This document shows, piece after piece, positions 16,251-24,413 of a stretch of 64,000 nt of DNA. The stretch spans positions 1 through 64,000 of the forward strand of contig NZ_SDOY01000116.1 in NCBI RefSeq assembly GCF_004117935.1. Reading direction: 5' to 3'. Made by a program: the position numbers and the translations under genes. The stretch is from Streptomyces roseicoloratus (GTDB taxonomy: Bacteria > Actinomycetota > Actinomycetes > Streptomycetales > Streptomycetaceae). Each line of letters starts with the position of its first letter. Position 1 is the stretch's first letter. The notes under the pieces were generated by a model, which was not told the DNA's origin, searched no databases, and worked only from the letters and a program-made list of their open reading frames with translations.

Positions 16251-18344
16251 TCACCGCGTCACCGCTCCCACCGGTTCCCGGTCGCCCCGCGGCAGCCCCT
16301 GGGCCAGGTCCTCCGCGATCAGCTTCTTCGCGATGGCGTCCGTCGCCGCGCGCAGTTCGGGACCGCTGGGCCGGCCGCGTTCCTGCTCGACGCGGTCGCT
16401 GAGCCAGTCGCCCCACGCCTTGGTGATGACCTCCGCCTCGCGCTTGCCGGCCGGGGTGTGCGACAGCAGGTTGCCGTCCCGGGTGAGGAAGCCCTCGTCG
16501 ACCATCCGGTCGAAGACCGGCAGCAGCACCTCCGGCGGAACCCGCCGCCCCGCCGAGATCAGCCCCAGGCTGGCGTGGCCGACCAGCCGGGTGAACAGCT
16601 CCACCTGCATGACCGCCCACGCGCCCGCGATGTCGAGCCGGGTGTCGGAGGCGTCGACGATCCGCCGCGCGGTCGTGTAGTCGGTCCTGCGGATGATCCG
16701 GCCCACGGAGAGTTCGAGCAGCTTGGCCGAGTCGCCGCTGATGGTGGGCGAGGCGAAGCCCTCGCCCATGTCGGGGGCGGAGGCCCGGGCCGTGTCGCGG
16801 AGCGCCACCTGCTTGAGGAAGAGCGCGACGACGAAGCCCACGGCCGCCACCGGGACGGTCCACAGGAAGACGGTGTGCAGGGTGTCCGCGTAGGCCTGCA
16901 CGATCGGCTCCGCCACCGGGTCGGGCAGCCGGTGTACCCCGGTGGGGCTCTGCGCGGCGCCGGCCACGGCCGCCGGGTTCAGTCCGGCCCCCGCGGCGAT
17001 CGCCGAGGCCTCGCCGACGCCCGCCCTGAGGTTGGGTTCGAGCGCGTTGGTGTAGATGGTGCCGAAGACGGCGGTGCCGAAGGAGCTGCCGAGCGTACGG
17101 AAGAAGGTGACGCCCGAGGTGGCGGTGCCGAGGTCCGCGTAGTCGACGGTGTTCTGCACGGCGATGGTGAGCACCTGCATGCACAGGCCGATGCCGACGC
17201 CGAGCACGAACATGTACAGGGAGGCGAGCCAGGTGCCGGTGTCCGGACCCATCAGCGACAGCAGGAACAGGCCGACCCCCATCACCAGACAGCCCACGAT
17301 CGGGAAGATCCGGTACTGCCCGGTCTTGCTGACGACGTTGCCGCTGAAGATGGACGCGATGAGCAGGCCCACGACCATCGGCAGCGTGCGGATGCCGGAG
17401 ATCGTCGCCGAGTCCCCGTCGACGTACTGCAGATAGGTCGGCAGGAAGGTCATCGCCCCGAGCATCGCGAAGCCCACGACGAAGCTGAGCACGGAGCACA
17501 CGGTGAAGACCGGGTTGCGGAACAGCCGCATGGGCAGCATGGGTTCGGCCGCGCGGGTCTCCGCCCAGCAGAACAGCGCGAGCGCGAGCAGCCCGCCGGC
17601 GAAGAGACCGATGATGACGCCGGAGCCCCAGGCGTACTCGTTGCCGCCCCAACTCGTCGCCAGGATCAGCGCGCTGGAGCCGACGGCGACCAGCGCGATG
17701 CCCAGGTAGTCGATGACGGGCCGGCTCACGGACCGTACGGAGGGGATCGAGCGGGCGGCGGCGATCACGACCAGGATGGCGATGGGCACGTTCACGTAGA
17801 ACGCCCAGCGCCAGCTCAGATGGTCGGTGAACAGGCCGCCGAGCAGCGGCCCGATGACGGTCGAGACGCCGAACACCGCCCCGATCGCGCCCTGGTACTT
17901 GCCGCGTTCGCGCAGCGGGATGACGTCGGCGATCAGCGCCATCGAGGTGACCATCAGACCGCCGGCGCCGATGCCCTGGAGTCCGCGCCACACGATGAGC
18001 AGCGTCATGTTGGTGGCGAGGCCGCACAGGAACGAGCCGGTGATGAAGACGACCGCCGAGATCTGGAAGATCACCTTGCGGCCGAACAGGTCGCCGAACT
18101 TGCCGACGAGGACGGTCGCGACGGTCTCCGCGAGCAGGTACGCGGTGACCACCCAGGACATGTGCGCGGCGCCGCCGAGGTCCGACACGATCGTCGGAAG
18201 AGCCGTGCCCACGATCGTCTGGTCGAGCGCGGCGAGGAGGACGCCGAGCATGATCGTGCCGAAGACGATGTTGCGACGGCGGCTGTCGAGCACCGGCGGC
18301 TCGGCGGCGGGCGGCGCGGGCGCTGCTTCGCTGGTGGTGGTCAC
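16251..18344 (-). CDS. DHA2-family MFS exporter with C-terminal cytoplasmic domain
   Basis: This 697-residue protein is a 14-helix drug:H+ antiporter of the EmrB/QacA type. Motif A appears as [14 protein letters not shown], motif D1 as [19 protein letters not shown], and motif C as [15 protein letters not shown]. The membrane part ends at about residue 525. A further 165 residues form a soluble C-terminal domain with MarR/winged-helix-like pattern ([16 protein letters not shown], then [22 protein letters not shown]). Such extensions occur in some actinobacterial exporters, with unknown purpose. The GTG at 18344 is used because upstream codons are repetitive. No regulator gene lies beside it. 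Confidence 0.88.
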   Translation of the reverse strand: MTTTSEAAPAPPAAEPPVLDSRRRNIVFGTIMLGVLLAALDQTIVGTALPTIVSDLGGAAHMSWVVTAYLLAETVATVLVGKFGDLFGRKVIFQISAVVFITGSFLCGLATNMTLLIVWRGLQGIGAGGLMVTSMALIADVIPLRERGKYQGAIGAVFGVSTVIGPLLGGLFTDHLSWRWAFYVNVPIAILVVIAAARSIPSVRSVSRPVIDYLGIALVAVGSSALILATSWGGNEYAWGSGVIIGLFAGGLLALALFCWAETRAAEPMLPMRLFRNPVFTVCSVLSFVVGFAMLGAMTFLPTYLQYVDGDSATISGIRTLPMVVGLLIASIFSGNVVSKTGQYRIFPIVGCLVMGVGLFLLSLMGPDTGTWLASLYMFVLGVGIGLCMQVLTIAVQNTVDYADLGTATSGVTFFRTLGSSFGTAVFGTIYTNALEPNLRAGVGEASAIAAGAGLNPAAVAGAAQSPTGVHRLPDPVAEPIVQAYADTLHTVFLWTVPVAAVGFVVALFLKQVALRDTARASAPDMGEGFASPTISGDSAKLLELSVGRIIRRTDYTTARRIVDASDTRLDIAGAWAVMQVELFTRLVGHASLGLISAGRRVPPEVLLPVFDRMVDEGFLTRDGNLLSHTPAGKREAEVITKAWGDWLSDRVEQERGRPSGPELRAATDAIAKKLIAEDLAQGLPRGDREPVGAVTR

Positions 18345-18373
18345 TCTCGCAGGGTCACACCGGCGACCGTGTC

Positions 18374-18508
18374 CCGCATGTGGGGTACGCCCGAACCGGT
18401 GCGGTACGCCTGAACCGAATCGGTGCGGTGCGGTGCGCCCGAACAGAACCGGTGCGGTGCGCCCCGTCAGCAGGCCGGGCGTCAGCGGGCCGGGTGTCAC
18501 CAGTCCGG
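18374..18508. repeat. Two short imperfect repeat families
   Basis: Bases 18374-18465 hold three copies of a CCGAACCGGTGCGGTGCGCC-like unit, and 18466-18508 hold CAGCAGGCCGGGCGT-like 15-16-bp units. They fill the gap before the exporter start. Confidence 0.6.
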
Positions 18509-18511
18509 TTG

Positions 18512-18769
18512 TCAGCAGTCCGGGCGTACCGGCAGCTTCGGGTGGTGCTTGGCCAGGACCTTGTTCGCCCGGGCGAGCGCGGCCAGCGCGTGCTCCCGGT
18601 CGGCGCGGTCCTCCGGGCACAGCGGTCCGCGGAAGCGGTAGACCTCGCGCGCCGCGCAGTCGGCGTCGACCTCGGCCTGGAGCACGTGCAGCGGCAGGCA
18701 GGACCCGATCAGCGCGGCGACGCGGTCGGGGATCGGCACGGGGACGAGGGTCGAGGGCGAGGCGATCAC
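18512..18769 (-). CDS. Small hypothetical protein
   Basis: This 85-residue protein has no domain I recognise. It has two cysteines in the middle ([18 protein letters not shown]), a possible [12 protein letters not shown] motif, then an alpha-helical stretch ([17 protein letters not shown]) and a final Cys. The GTG at 18769 follows AAGGA. Codon use is typical of the genome, so it is probably real. A 7-bp inverted repeat lies 50 bp upstream and may be its control site. Confidence 0.6.
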   Translation of the reverse strand: MIASPSTLVPVPIPDRVAALIGSCLPLHVLQAEVDADCAAREVYRFRGPLCPEDRADREHALAALARANKVLAKHHPKLPVRPDC

Positions 18770-18818
18770 GGTCGGTCCTTGTGGGGCTCGTGGGGCGGCG
18801 AGAGGGTTTCTCTCGTCC

Positions 18819-18838
18819 GTACGTACTTCCATACGTAC
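18819..18838. promoter_or_regulatory. GTACGTA/TACGTAC inverted repeat
   Basis: GTACGTA (18819-18825), spacer CTTCCA, and TACGTAC (18832-18838) form a perfect palindrome 50 bp upstream of the small minus-strand gene. It is a candidate operator; no regulator is identified. Confidence 0.45.
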
Positions 18839-19109
18839 CGGATGGCGGTGCCGGTTCGACGACGGTCGCGTCACCGCCGGGAAACGCCCGCGGCCCGGTC
18901 TCGGCGAGGCGTGCGGAGGGCCCCGTGGGCGCGCCGGACGTTCCCGCAGGTGCGACCGGGTCTCCCGGTCCGATCGAGCGTCAGTCCGTCGAACGGAGGG
19001 GCGGGAAATGGCCGTTGCGGCCAAACCCGATGTGGGGCATCTCACGTCGCCCCCGGACCGTAACGATCTCCGTCCCGCCCCGGGAGGGACTGCGGAGCCG
19101 CGGCGCGGG
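18839..19109. other. Gene-free gap before the ligase 3' end
   Basis: About 270 bp with no supported gene. The remainder of the gap from 18770 holds only the palindrome already listed. Confidence 0.5.
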
Positions 19110-20168
19110 CTACGCGAGGATCTCGCCGAGGTCGTACGAGACCGGCTCCTCCAGCTGTCCGTAGCCGCAGGACTCCGGCGTCCGGTCGGGCCGCCAGCGC
19201 TTGAACTGGGCCGTGTGCCGGAAGCGGTCGCCCTCCATGTGGTCGTAGCCCACCTCGCAGACCCGTTCGGGCCGCAGCGTCACCCAGGACAGGTCCTTCT
19301 TGCCCGACCAGCGGCTCGGCGCCCCCGGCAGCCGGGAGGACTCGTGCGCCGACTCGTCCGTCCAGGCCGCCCACGGATGTCCCGCGGGCGGGTCCATGAC
19401 CAGCGGGGCCAGTTCCTCGATCAGCTCGGCGCGGCGCTTGGCCGTGAAGGCCGCGCACACGCCGACGTGCTGGAGGGTGCCCCGGTCGTCGTACAGGCCG
19501 AGCAGCAGGGAGCCGACCACGGGTCCGCTCTTGTGGAAGCGGTATCCGGCCACGACGACGTCGGCCGTGCGCTCGTGCTTGATCTTGTACATGAGGCGTT
19601 CGTCCGGGCGGTACGGCAGGTCGAGCGGCTTGGCGATCACCCCGTCGAGCCCCGCGCCCTCGTACTGCTCGAACCAGCGTGCGGCCAGCTCGGCGTCCGT
19701 CGTGGCGGGAGCGACGTGGACCGGGGGAGTGACACCGTCGAGCGCGGTCTCCAGGGCGGAGCGCCGCTCGGCGAGCGGGGTGTCGAGGAAGGCCTCGTCG
19801 CCGAGGGCGAGCAGGTCGAAGGCGATGAACCGGGCGGGTGTCGTCTCCGCCAGCATCCGCACCCGCGAGTCGGCCGGATGGATCCGCTCGGTGAGCCGGT
19901 CGAAGTCGAGCCGGCCGCCGTGCTCGATGACGATCTCGCCGTCCACCACACAGCGCTCCGGCAGCCGGGCCAGGAACGCCTCGACGAGCTCGGGGAAGTA
20001 GCGGGTCAAGGGCTTCCCGGTGCGACTGCCGATGAACACCTCCGCGCCGTCCCGGTGCACGAGGGCACGGAATCCGTCCCACTTGGCCTCGTAGTGCATG
20101 CCCGGCGGGATCTTCTTCACGGCCTTGGCGAGCATCGGCTTCACGGGCGGCATCACCGGCAGGTCCAT
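19110..20168 (-). CDS. ATP-dependent DNA ligase (LigC type)
   Basis: This 352-residue ligase seals DNA nicks using ATP. The nucleotidyl-transfer motif I is YEAKWDGFRALV, with the adenylated lysine at position 29. Motif III is FIAFDLLAL and motif IV is GLDGVIAKPLDLPYRP, followed by motif V YKIKHERTADVVV. The length and lack of extra domains match actinobacterial LigC-like ligases, which back up non-homologous end joining and repair; the replicative ligase is NAD-dependent LigA elsewhere. It is divergent from a LigD-type polymerase gene with 74 bp between start codons, so the two probably act together. No ku gene lies in the window. Confidence 0.92.
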   Translation of the reverse strand: MDLPVMPPVKPMLAKAVKKIPPGMHYEAKWDGFRALVHRDGAEVFIGSRTGKPLTRYFPELVEAFLARLPERCVVDGEIVIEHGGRLDFDRLTERIHPADSRVRMLAETTPARFIAFDLLALGDEAFLDTPLAERRSALETALDGVTPPVHVAPATTDAELAARWFEQYEGAGLDGVIAKPLDLPYRPDERLMYKIKHERTADVVVAGYRFHKSGPVVGSLLLGLYDDRGTLQHVGVCAAFTAKRRAELIEELAPLVMDPPAGHPWAAWTDESAHESSRLPGAPSRWSGKKDLSWVTLRPERVCEVGYDHMEGDRFRHTAQFKRWRPDRTPESCGYGQLEEPVSYDLGEILA

Positions 20169-20242
20169 GGCGCGAGTCTAGGAGGACGGTGACGATTCGT
20201 CCCGATATGCGGGTCGCGGGTGCCGCACCTAGGCTGACCGGC

Positions 20243-21259
20243 ATGGCAGGCAAGGCGGCAGCGGTGGAGCTCGAGGTCGGCGACCGGACCGTGAGGGTGT
20301 CCAACCCGGACAAGGTGTACTTCCCCGAGGCCGGCTACACCAAGATCGACATGGTGCGCTACTACCTGGCGGTCGGCGACGGCATCACCCGTGCCCTCCG
20401 GAACCGGCCCACCACCCTGGAGCGTTACCCCGACGGCGTGACCGGCGAGTCCTTCTTCCAGAAGCGCGCGCCCAAGTACCTGCCCGACTGGATCCCCACC
20501 GCCCACATCACCTTTCCCAGCGGCCGCTCCGCCGACGAGATGTGCCCCACCGAACCGGCCGCCGTGCTGTGGGCGGCCAATCTCGGCGCGGTCACCTTCC
20601 ACCCGTGGCCGGTACGCCGTGAGGACACCGACCATCCGGACGAACTGCGCCTCGACCTCGACCCGCAGCCCGGCACCGACTACGCCGACGCCGTCCGCGC
20701 CGCCCACGAACTGCGTGCCGTCCTCGACGAGCACGGGCTGCGCGGCTGGCCCAAGACCTCCGGCGGGCGCGGCCTCCACGTCTTCGTCCCGATCCTGCCC
20801 GAATGGACGTTCACCCAGGTGAGACGGGCCGCCATCGCCTGCGGCCGGGAGCTCGAACGGCGGATGCCGGACCGGGTCACCATCAAGTGGTGGAAGGAGG
20901 AGCGCGGCGAGCGGATCTTCCTCGACTACAACCAGACCGCCCGCGACCGCACCATCGCCTCCGCCTACTCGGTCCGCCCCCGCCCGCACGCACCCGTCTC
21001 CGCGCCGCTGCGCTGGGACGAGATCGACGACGCCGTGCCGGCGGACTTCGACATCCGCACGATGCCGACCCGCTACGCCGAACTCGGCGACGTCCACGCC
21101 GACATGGACGACCGGCGCTTCAGCCTGGAGCCGCTCCTCGAACTGGCCCGCCGCGACGAGGCCGAGCACGGGCTCGGCGACCTGCCCTATCCGCCCGAGT
21201 ACCCGAAGATGCCCGGCGAACCCAAGCGGGTGCAGCCGAGCCGTGCGAAGAAGGACTGA
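20243..21259 (+). CDS. LigD-type polymerase/primase domain protein (PolDom)
   Basis: This 338-residue protein is the stand-alone polymerase domain of bacterial end joining, an archaeo-eukaryotic primase-fold enzyme that fills and extends ends and favours ribonucleotides. The catalytic pair is Asp138 and Asp140 in LRLDLDPQPG, and the third acid is in IFLDYNQTARDRT. The conserved His179 lies in GGRGLHVFVP. The N-terminal block VSNPDKVYFPEAGYTKIDM and TLERYPDGVTGESFFQKRAP are family hallmarks. It lacks the ligase and nuclease domains found in mycobacterial LigD; the ligase is the divergent neighbour. ATG 20243 is chosen over a GTG at 20189. Confidence 0.93.
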   Translation: MAGKAAAVELEVGDRTVRVSNPDKVYFPEAGYTKIDMVRYYLAVGDGITRALRNRPTTLERYPDGVTGESFFQKRAPKYLPDWIPTAHITFPSGRSADEMCPTEPAAVLWAANLGAVTFHPWPVRREDTDHPDELRLDLDPQPGTDYADAVRAAHELRAVLDEHGLRGWPKTSGGRGLHVFVPILPEWTFTQVRRAAIACGRELERRMPDRVTIKWWKEERGERIFLDYNQTARDRTIASAYSVRPRPHAPVSAPLRWDEIDDAVPADFDIRTMPTRYAELGDVHADMDDRRFSLEPLLELARRDEAEHGLGDLPYPPEYPKMPGEPKRVQPSRAKKD

Positions 21260-21295
21260 CGGGCGCGGCCGGACGGATGCCGAACGGTCGGCCGC

Positions 21296-21380
21296 GTGCG
21301 GGCGCGGGAGCGAGCGGTGGGCGGTAGGCGGCGGGCGGAGCCCGGAGCGAGCGGTGGGTGGTGGGCGGTGGGCGGTGGAC
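21296..21380. repeat. GCGAGCGGTGGGCGG-type short tandem repeats
   Basis: Degenerate 7-15-bp units of GGTGGGCGG and GGAGCGAGCGG occupy the gap between convergent genes. No gene is seen from 21260 to 21454. Confidence 0.6.
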
Positions 21381-21454
21381 TCTGTCCGGCCACGTCGTGG
21401 CTCGCCGGGGCTCGCCGGGGAGCGGTGTCGGGAAGGCGGGGACCGCGCGAGTCG

Positions 21455-22225
21455 CTACGCCTCCGGGGCGCGCCGCTCGCCGGGCGGGAGGAGCAGCACC
21501 TCCAAGGCCCGGGCGCAGGCCTGTACCTGAGGGAGCAGCCGGCCGAGGCGGGCCCCGGAGAGCTCCGCGGGAGCGGCCCGGACGGCGAGCGCGAACCGCG
21601 CGCTGCCCGAGCGGTCGAGCACGGGCACCGCGAGCGTACGCACGCCCGGGCACGGATCCTCGTCCTCCAGGACGTGGCCCCGGTCCCGTACGAGTGCCGA
21701 CTCGCCGATCGGCGAGGACGGTTCGCCGTCCCCGGGCCAGGCGAGCAGGACCTTGCCGGGCGCCGTCGAGCGCAGCGGGCGCCGCAGACCGGCCTTGGGC
21801 ACCACCGTCTCGCCCGCCACGATCACCGCGTGGGCGCCGCTGCGCAGGGCGAGCGCGGCGGTCGTGCCGGTCCGCGCGGCGAGGTCACGGAGCTCGGGGG
21901 CGGCCAGGTGCAGTCCGCGCTGGTGGTACGAGATCCGGCCGAGCTCCGTGACGGCCGGGCCGAGCCGGTAGCGCGCGGTCCGCGCGTCCTGCTCCAGGAA
22001 CCCGGCCGCGAGCAGCGTCCTGGCCAGCCGGTGCGCGGTGGACGTGGAGAGTCCGAGCCGGCGGGCGAGGTCGGATGCGGTCGGGTCGGGGCCGTTGTCG
22101 TGGAAGCACAGCAGGACGTCCAGGGCCCGGCCGACGGCCTGCGCCCCCGCGGGCGGCCCGGTGCGGGCCGGTGCCGGCACGGAGGCGGACAGGGACGCGG
22201 GGGCGGGCCGGGCGTGGGTGGTCAT
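21455..22225 (-). CDS. IclR-family transcriptional regulator
   Basis: This 256-residue regulator has an N-terminal winged helix (about residues 27-90; AVGRALDVLLCFHDNG, then TASDLARRLGLSTSTAHRLA). The C-terminal effector-binding domain includes ALRSGAHAVIVAGETVV and RPLRSTAPGKVLLAW, the usual IclR signature. IclR proteins often control catabolic genes beside them, but no clear target operon is adjacent here. The ATG at 22225 is used because it follows GTGAGG and gives a normal N-terminus; a start at 22285 would add 20 residues. Confidence 0.88.
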   Translation of the reverse strand: MTTHARPAPASLSASVPAPARTGPPAGAQAVGRALDVLLCFHDNGPDPTASDLARRLGLSTSTAHRLARTLLAAGFLEQDARTARYRLGPAVTELGRISYHQRGLHLAAPELRDLAARTGTTAALALRSGAHAVIVAGETVVPKAGLRRPLRSTAPGKVLLAWPGDGEPSSPIGESALVRDRGHVLEDEDPCPGVRTLAVPVLDRSGSARFALAVRAAPAELSGARLGRLLPQVQACARALEVLLLPPGERRAPEA

Positions 22226-22476
22226 GACCTCACGCTGCCACATGACGGCAGGGGGCTCCGGCGGGATCCGGCGCCGGAAACACACCGTTCACGAGTCGTC
22301 CCACGGTGGGGGAGCGGCGGGGCGGGGCAGCCTGTGGTGAACCCTGGGAGGCCGCGTGACGGGAATTGGCCGAAAACGGCGGGACGGGCGTCCCGGCGCG
22401 CCGTGTTGACGGCTTTCGCCAAGCACGTTGATCGGACGTTGATGGCGCGTTTAGGGCCTCGGACCAGCCTGGTTCC

Positions 22477-22743
22477 ATGCAGACCGACACCGTGCTCACC
22501 GCCCCGCAGACCCTCCTGGCCGACGACCTCTCCTGGCAGCAGGACGCGCTGTGCGCCCAGGCCGGCCCGGAGTTCTTCTTCCCGGCGCCCGGCTCCTCGA
22601 CCCGCGAGGCCAAGCTGCTGTGCGGGGCGTGCGAGGGGCGCGTGGCCTGCCTGGAGTACGCGCTGACGCACGACGAGCGCTTCGGGGTGTGGGGCGGTCT
22701 CTCGGAGAAGGAGCGCATCCGTCTGAAGCGCCGCCAGGGCTGA
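22477..22743 (+). CDS. WhiB-like Fe-S transcriptional regulator
   Basis: This 88-residue actinobacterial regulator holds a [4Fe-4S] cluster in four cysteines: Cys26, Cys49, Cys52 and Cys58 (ALCAQAG, LLCGACEGRVACLEYAL). The turn GVWGGLSEKER and the basic C-terminal RIRLKRRQG complete the family signature. WhiB-like proteins bind sigma factor region 4 and guide transcription in development, redox response or resistance. It is monocistronic, with a long 5' gap and its own terminator. The exact paralogue cannot be named from sequence alone. Confidence 0.95.
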   Translation: MQTDTVLTAPQTLLADDLSWQQDALCAQAGPEFFFPAPGSSTREAKLLCGACEGRVACLEYALTHDERFGVWGGLSEKERIRLKRRQG

Positions 22744-22777
22744 CGGCCGGGCGGCGGCCGGCGCCGAGGCGTGCACC

Positions 22778-22809
22778 AGCCGCGGCCACAGTCCGCGGCT
22801 CTTCGTTTT
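22778..22809 (+). terminator. Intrinsic terminator after the whiB-like gene
   Basis: AGCCGCGG (22778-22785) and CCGCGGCT (22793-22800) pair perfectly around CCACAGT and are followed by the T-rich CTTCGTTTT. Confidence 0.75.
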
Positions 22810-22934
22810 CGGCCGGTGAGCCCGGCGCGTAAGCCCGGCCCGTGCTCTCGACCCGTGCTCTCGACCCCTTGGTCCTCAGGCCGCGGCCTCGGCCCCCGGC
22901 CCCGCGGCCTCAGCCCGCGGCCTCGGCCCTGTCC

Positions 22935-23906
22935 TCAGCCCGCGGCGCGGGCCGCCATGCGGGCCTTGCGGGCCGCCAGGCGCTCGTCGAACTTGCTCGC
23001 TTCGCTGTCCAGGCCGTTCATGTACAGGCCCAGCTCCTCCTGCGCGCGCAGCCCGTCCGGGCCGAGGCCCTCGATCTGGAGGACCTTCAGGAAGCGGAGG
23101 ACCGGCTGGAGCACGTCGTCGTGGTGGATGCGCAGGTTGTAGATCTCGCCGATCGCCATCTGGGCCGCCGCGCGCTCGAAGCCGGGCATGCCGTGGCCGG
23201 GCATCCGGAAGCCGACGACCACGTCCCGCACCGCCTGCATGGTGAGGTCCGGGGCGATCTCGAAGGCCGCGCCCAGCAGGTTGCGGTAGAAGATCATGTG
23301 CAGGTTCTCGTCCAGCGCGATGCGGGCGAGCATCCGGTCGCACACCGGGTCGCCGGACTGGTGGCCGGTGTTGCGGTGGGAGATGCGGGTGGCGAGCTCC
23401 TGGAAGGCCACGTACGCGACCGAGTGCAGCATCGAGTGCCGGTTGTCGGACTCGAACCCCTCGCTCATGTGTGCCATGCGGAAACGTTCCAGCTCGTCCG
23501 GGTCCACCGCGCGCGAGGCCAGCAGGTAGTCGCGCATCACGATGCCGTGCCGGCCCTCCTCCGCGGTCCAGCGGTGCACCCAGGTGCCCCAGGCGCCGTC
23601 GCGGCCGAAGAGGGTGGCGATCTCGTGGTGGTAGCTCGGGAGGTTGTCCTCGGTGAGCAGGTTCACCACGAGCGCGATCCGGCCGACGTCGGTGACCTTC
23701 GACTGCGAACGGTCCCAGGCCTCGCCGTCCTCGAAGAACGCGGGGAAGTTCCGGCCGTCCGACCAGGGCACGTACTCGTGCGGCATCCAGTCCTTGGTGA
23801 CCTTCAGGTGCCGTTCGAGCTCCTTCTCCACGACCTCTTCCAGGGCGTACAGGAGCCGCGCGTCGGTCCATCCCGTCGAGCTGAGGTGGGGAGAAGTGAG
23901 CGTCAA
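22935..23906 (-). CDS. Acyl-ACP desaturase
   Basis: This 323-residue soluble di-iron enzyme introduces a cis double bond into acyl-ACP, adjusting membrane fluidity. Iron ligands fit LTEDNLPSYHHE, AEEGRHGIVM (ExxH) and LDENLHMIFY (ExxH), the plant-type desaturase pattern shared with mycobacterial DesA proteins. The C-terminal helix region (DDVLQPVLRFLKV) is family-typical. Electron donor genes are not adjacent. A strong inverted-repeat site lies just upstream at 23944-23978, suggesting control by a fatty-acid-responsive repressor, probably TetR type, encoded elsewhere. Confidence 0.92.
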   Translation of the reverse strand: MTLTSPHLSSTGWTDARLLYALEEVVEKELERHLKVTKDWMPHEYVPWSDGRNFPAFFEDGEAWDRSQSKVTDVGRIALVVNLLTEDNLPSYHHEIATLFGRDGAWGTWVHRWTAEEGRHGIVMRDYLLASRAVDPDELERFRMAHMSEGFESDNRHSMLHSVAYVAFQELATRISHRNTGHQSGDPVCDRMLARIALDENLHMIFYRNLLGAAFEIAPDLTMQAVRDVVVGFRMPGHGMPGFERAAAQMAIGEIYNLRIHHDDVLQPVLRFLKVLQIEGLGPDGLRAQEELGLYMNGLDSEASKFDERLAARKARMAARAAG

Positions 23907-23943
23907 GGGGAACTCCTGGGGACGGAGAAGGGCAAACGGAACT

Positions 23944-23978
23944 ACCTACGGATTCGTAGGTTACGAGACCGTAGGTTA
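23944..23978 (-). promoter_or_regulatory. Candidate operator upstream of desaturase
   Basis: ACCTACG (23944-23950), spacer GATT, and CGTAGGT (23955-23961) form a perfect palindrome. The half-site CGTAGGTTA recurs 15 bp later at 23970-23978, giving three half-sites within 35 bp, 38 bp from the start codon. This fits a repressor site, possibly TetR type. Confidence 0.65.
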
Positions 23979-24401
23979 AAGGCCCCATAAGGCAGTGGCC
24001 AAGCCCGTCCCGGTGATGTCCGGTTACGTTCGGTTATGTTCCCGGCTCACGCGGCGCGTGCCGGGAGCGCGGGAGACCCAGGTCACGCGCCGGTACGGCT
24101 CGTCCGGCCGCGCCCGGGGTCTCCCGCCCGGCTACGCAGAGCGGCCCTCTGCCGGGCTGCTCGGAGCAGTCCTCGGCCCGGCCGGGCGGAGCGGAAGGTC
24201 CTCCGCCGGCTGCCGGGAGGCGTCCTCCGCCCGGTCGGGCAGAGGGGTCCTCCACCGGATCGCTCCGACCGGTCGCCGCCGGGCCGCTCCGACCGGTCGC
24301 CGCCCGCCTGCTCGGAGCGACCTGTCCCCACCTGCTCGGAGCGACCTGTCCCCGCCTGCTCGGGGCGACTGTCCCCGCCTGCTCGGAGCGACTGTCCCCG
24401 C
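23979..24401. other. Gene-free gap with tandem repeats
   Basis: No supported gene lies between the desaturase operator and the ABC-F stop codon. The gap contains two CCGCTCCGACCGGTCGCCGCC-like copies (about 24260-24306) and then the 23-24-bp repeat listed separately. Confidence 0.6.
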
Positions 24402-24413
24402 CTACTCGGAGCG
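24308..24413. repeat. 23-24-bp tandem repeat, about 4.5 copies
   Basis: Units of CCTGCTCGGAGCGACTGTCC repeat four times, starting near 24308, 24332, 24356 and 24379. A fifth partial copy, CCTACTCGGAGCG, contains the stop codon and last codons of the ABC-F gene, so the array seems to have expanded from, or into, that gene end. Confidence 0.8.

Noticed and set aside
22842..23990. 382-residue plus-strand frame opposite the desaturase
   Set aside because: It is a shadow frame; the di-iron desaturase on the minus strand is certain.
24308..24413. Possible CRISPR-like array
   Set aside because: The 23-24-bp units are contiguous with no spacers, and no cas genes are present. The other arrays are likewise simple tandem repeats.
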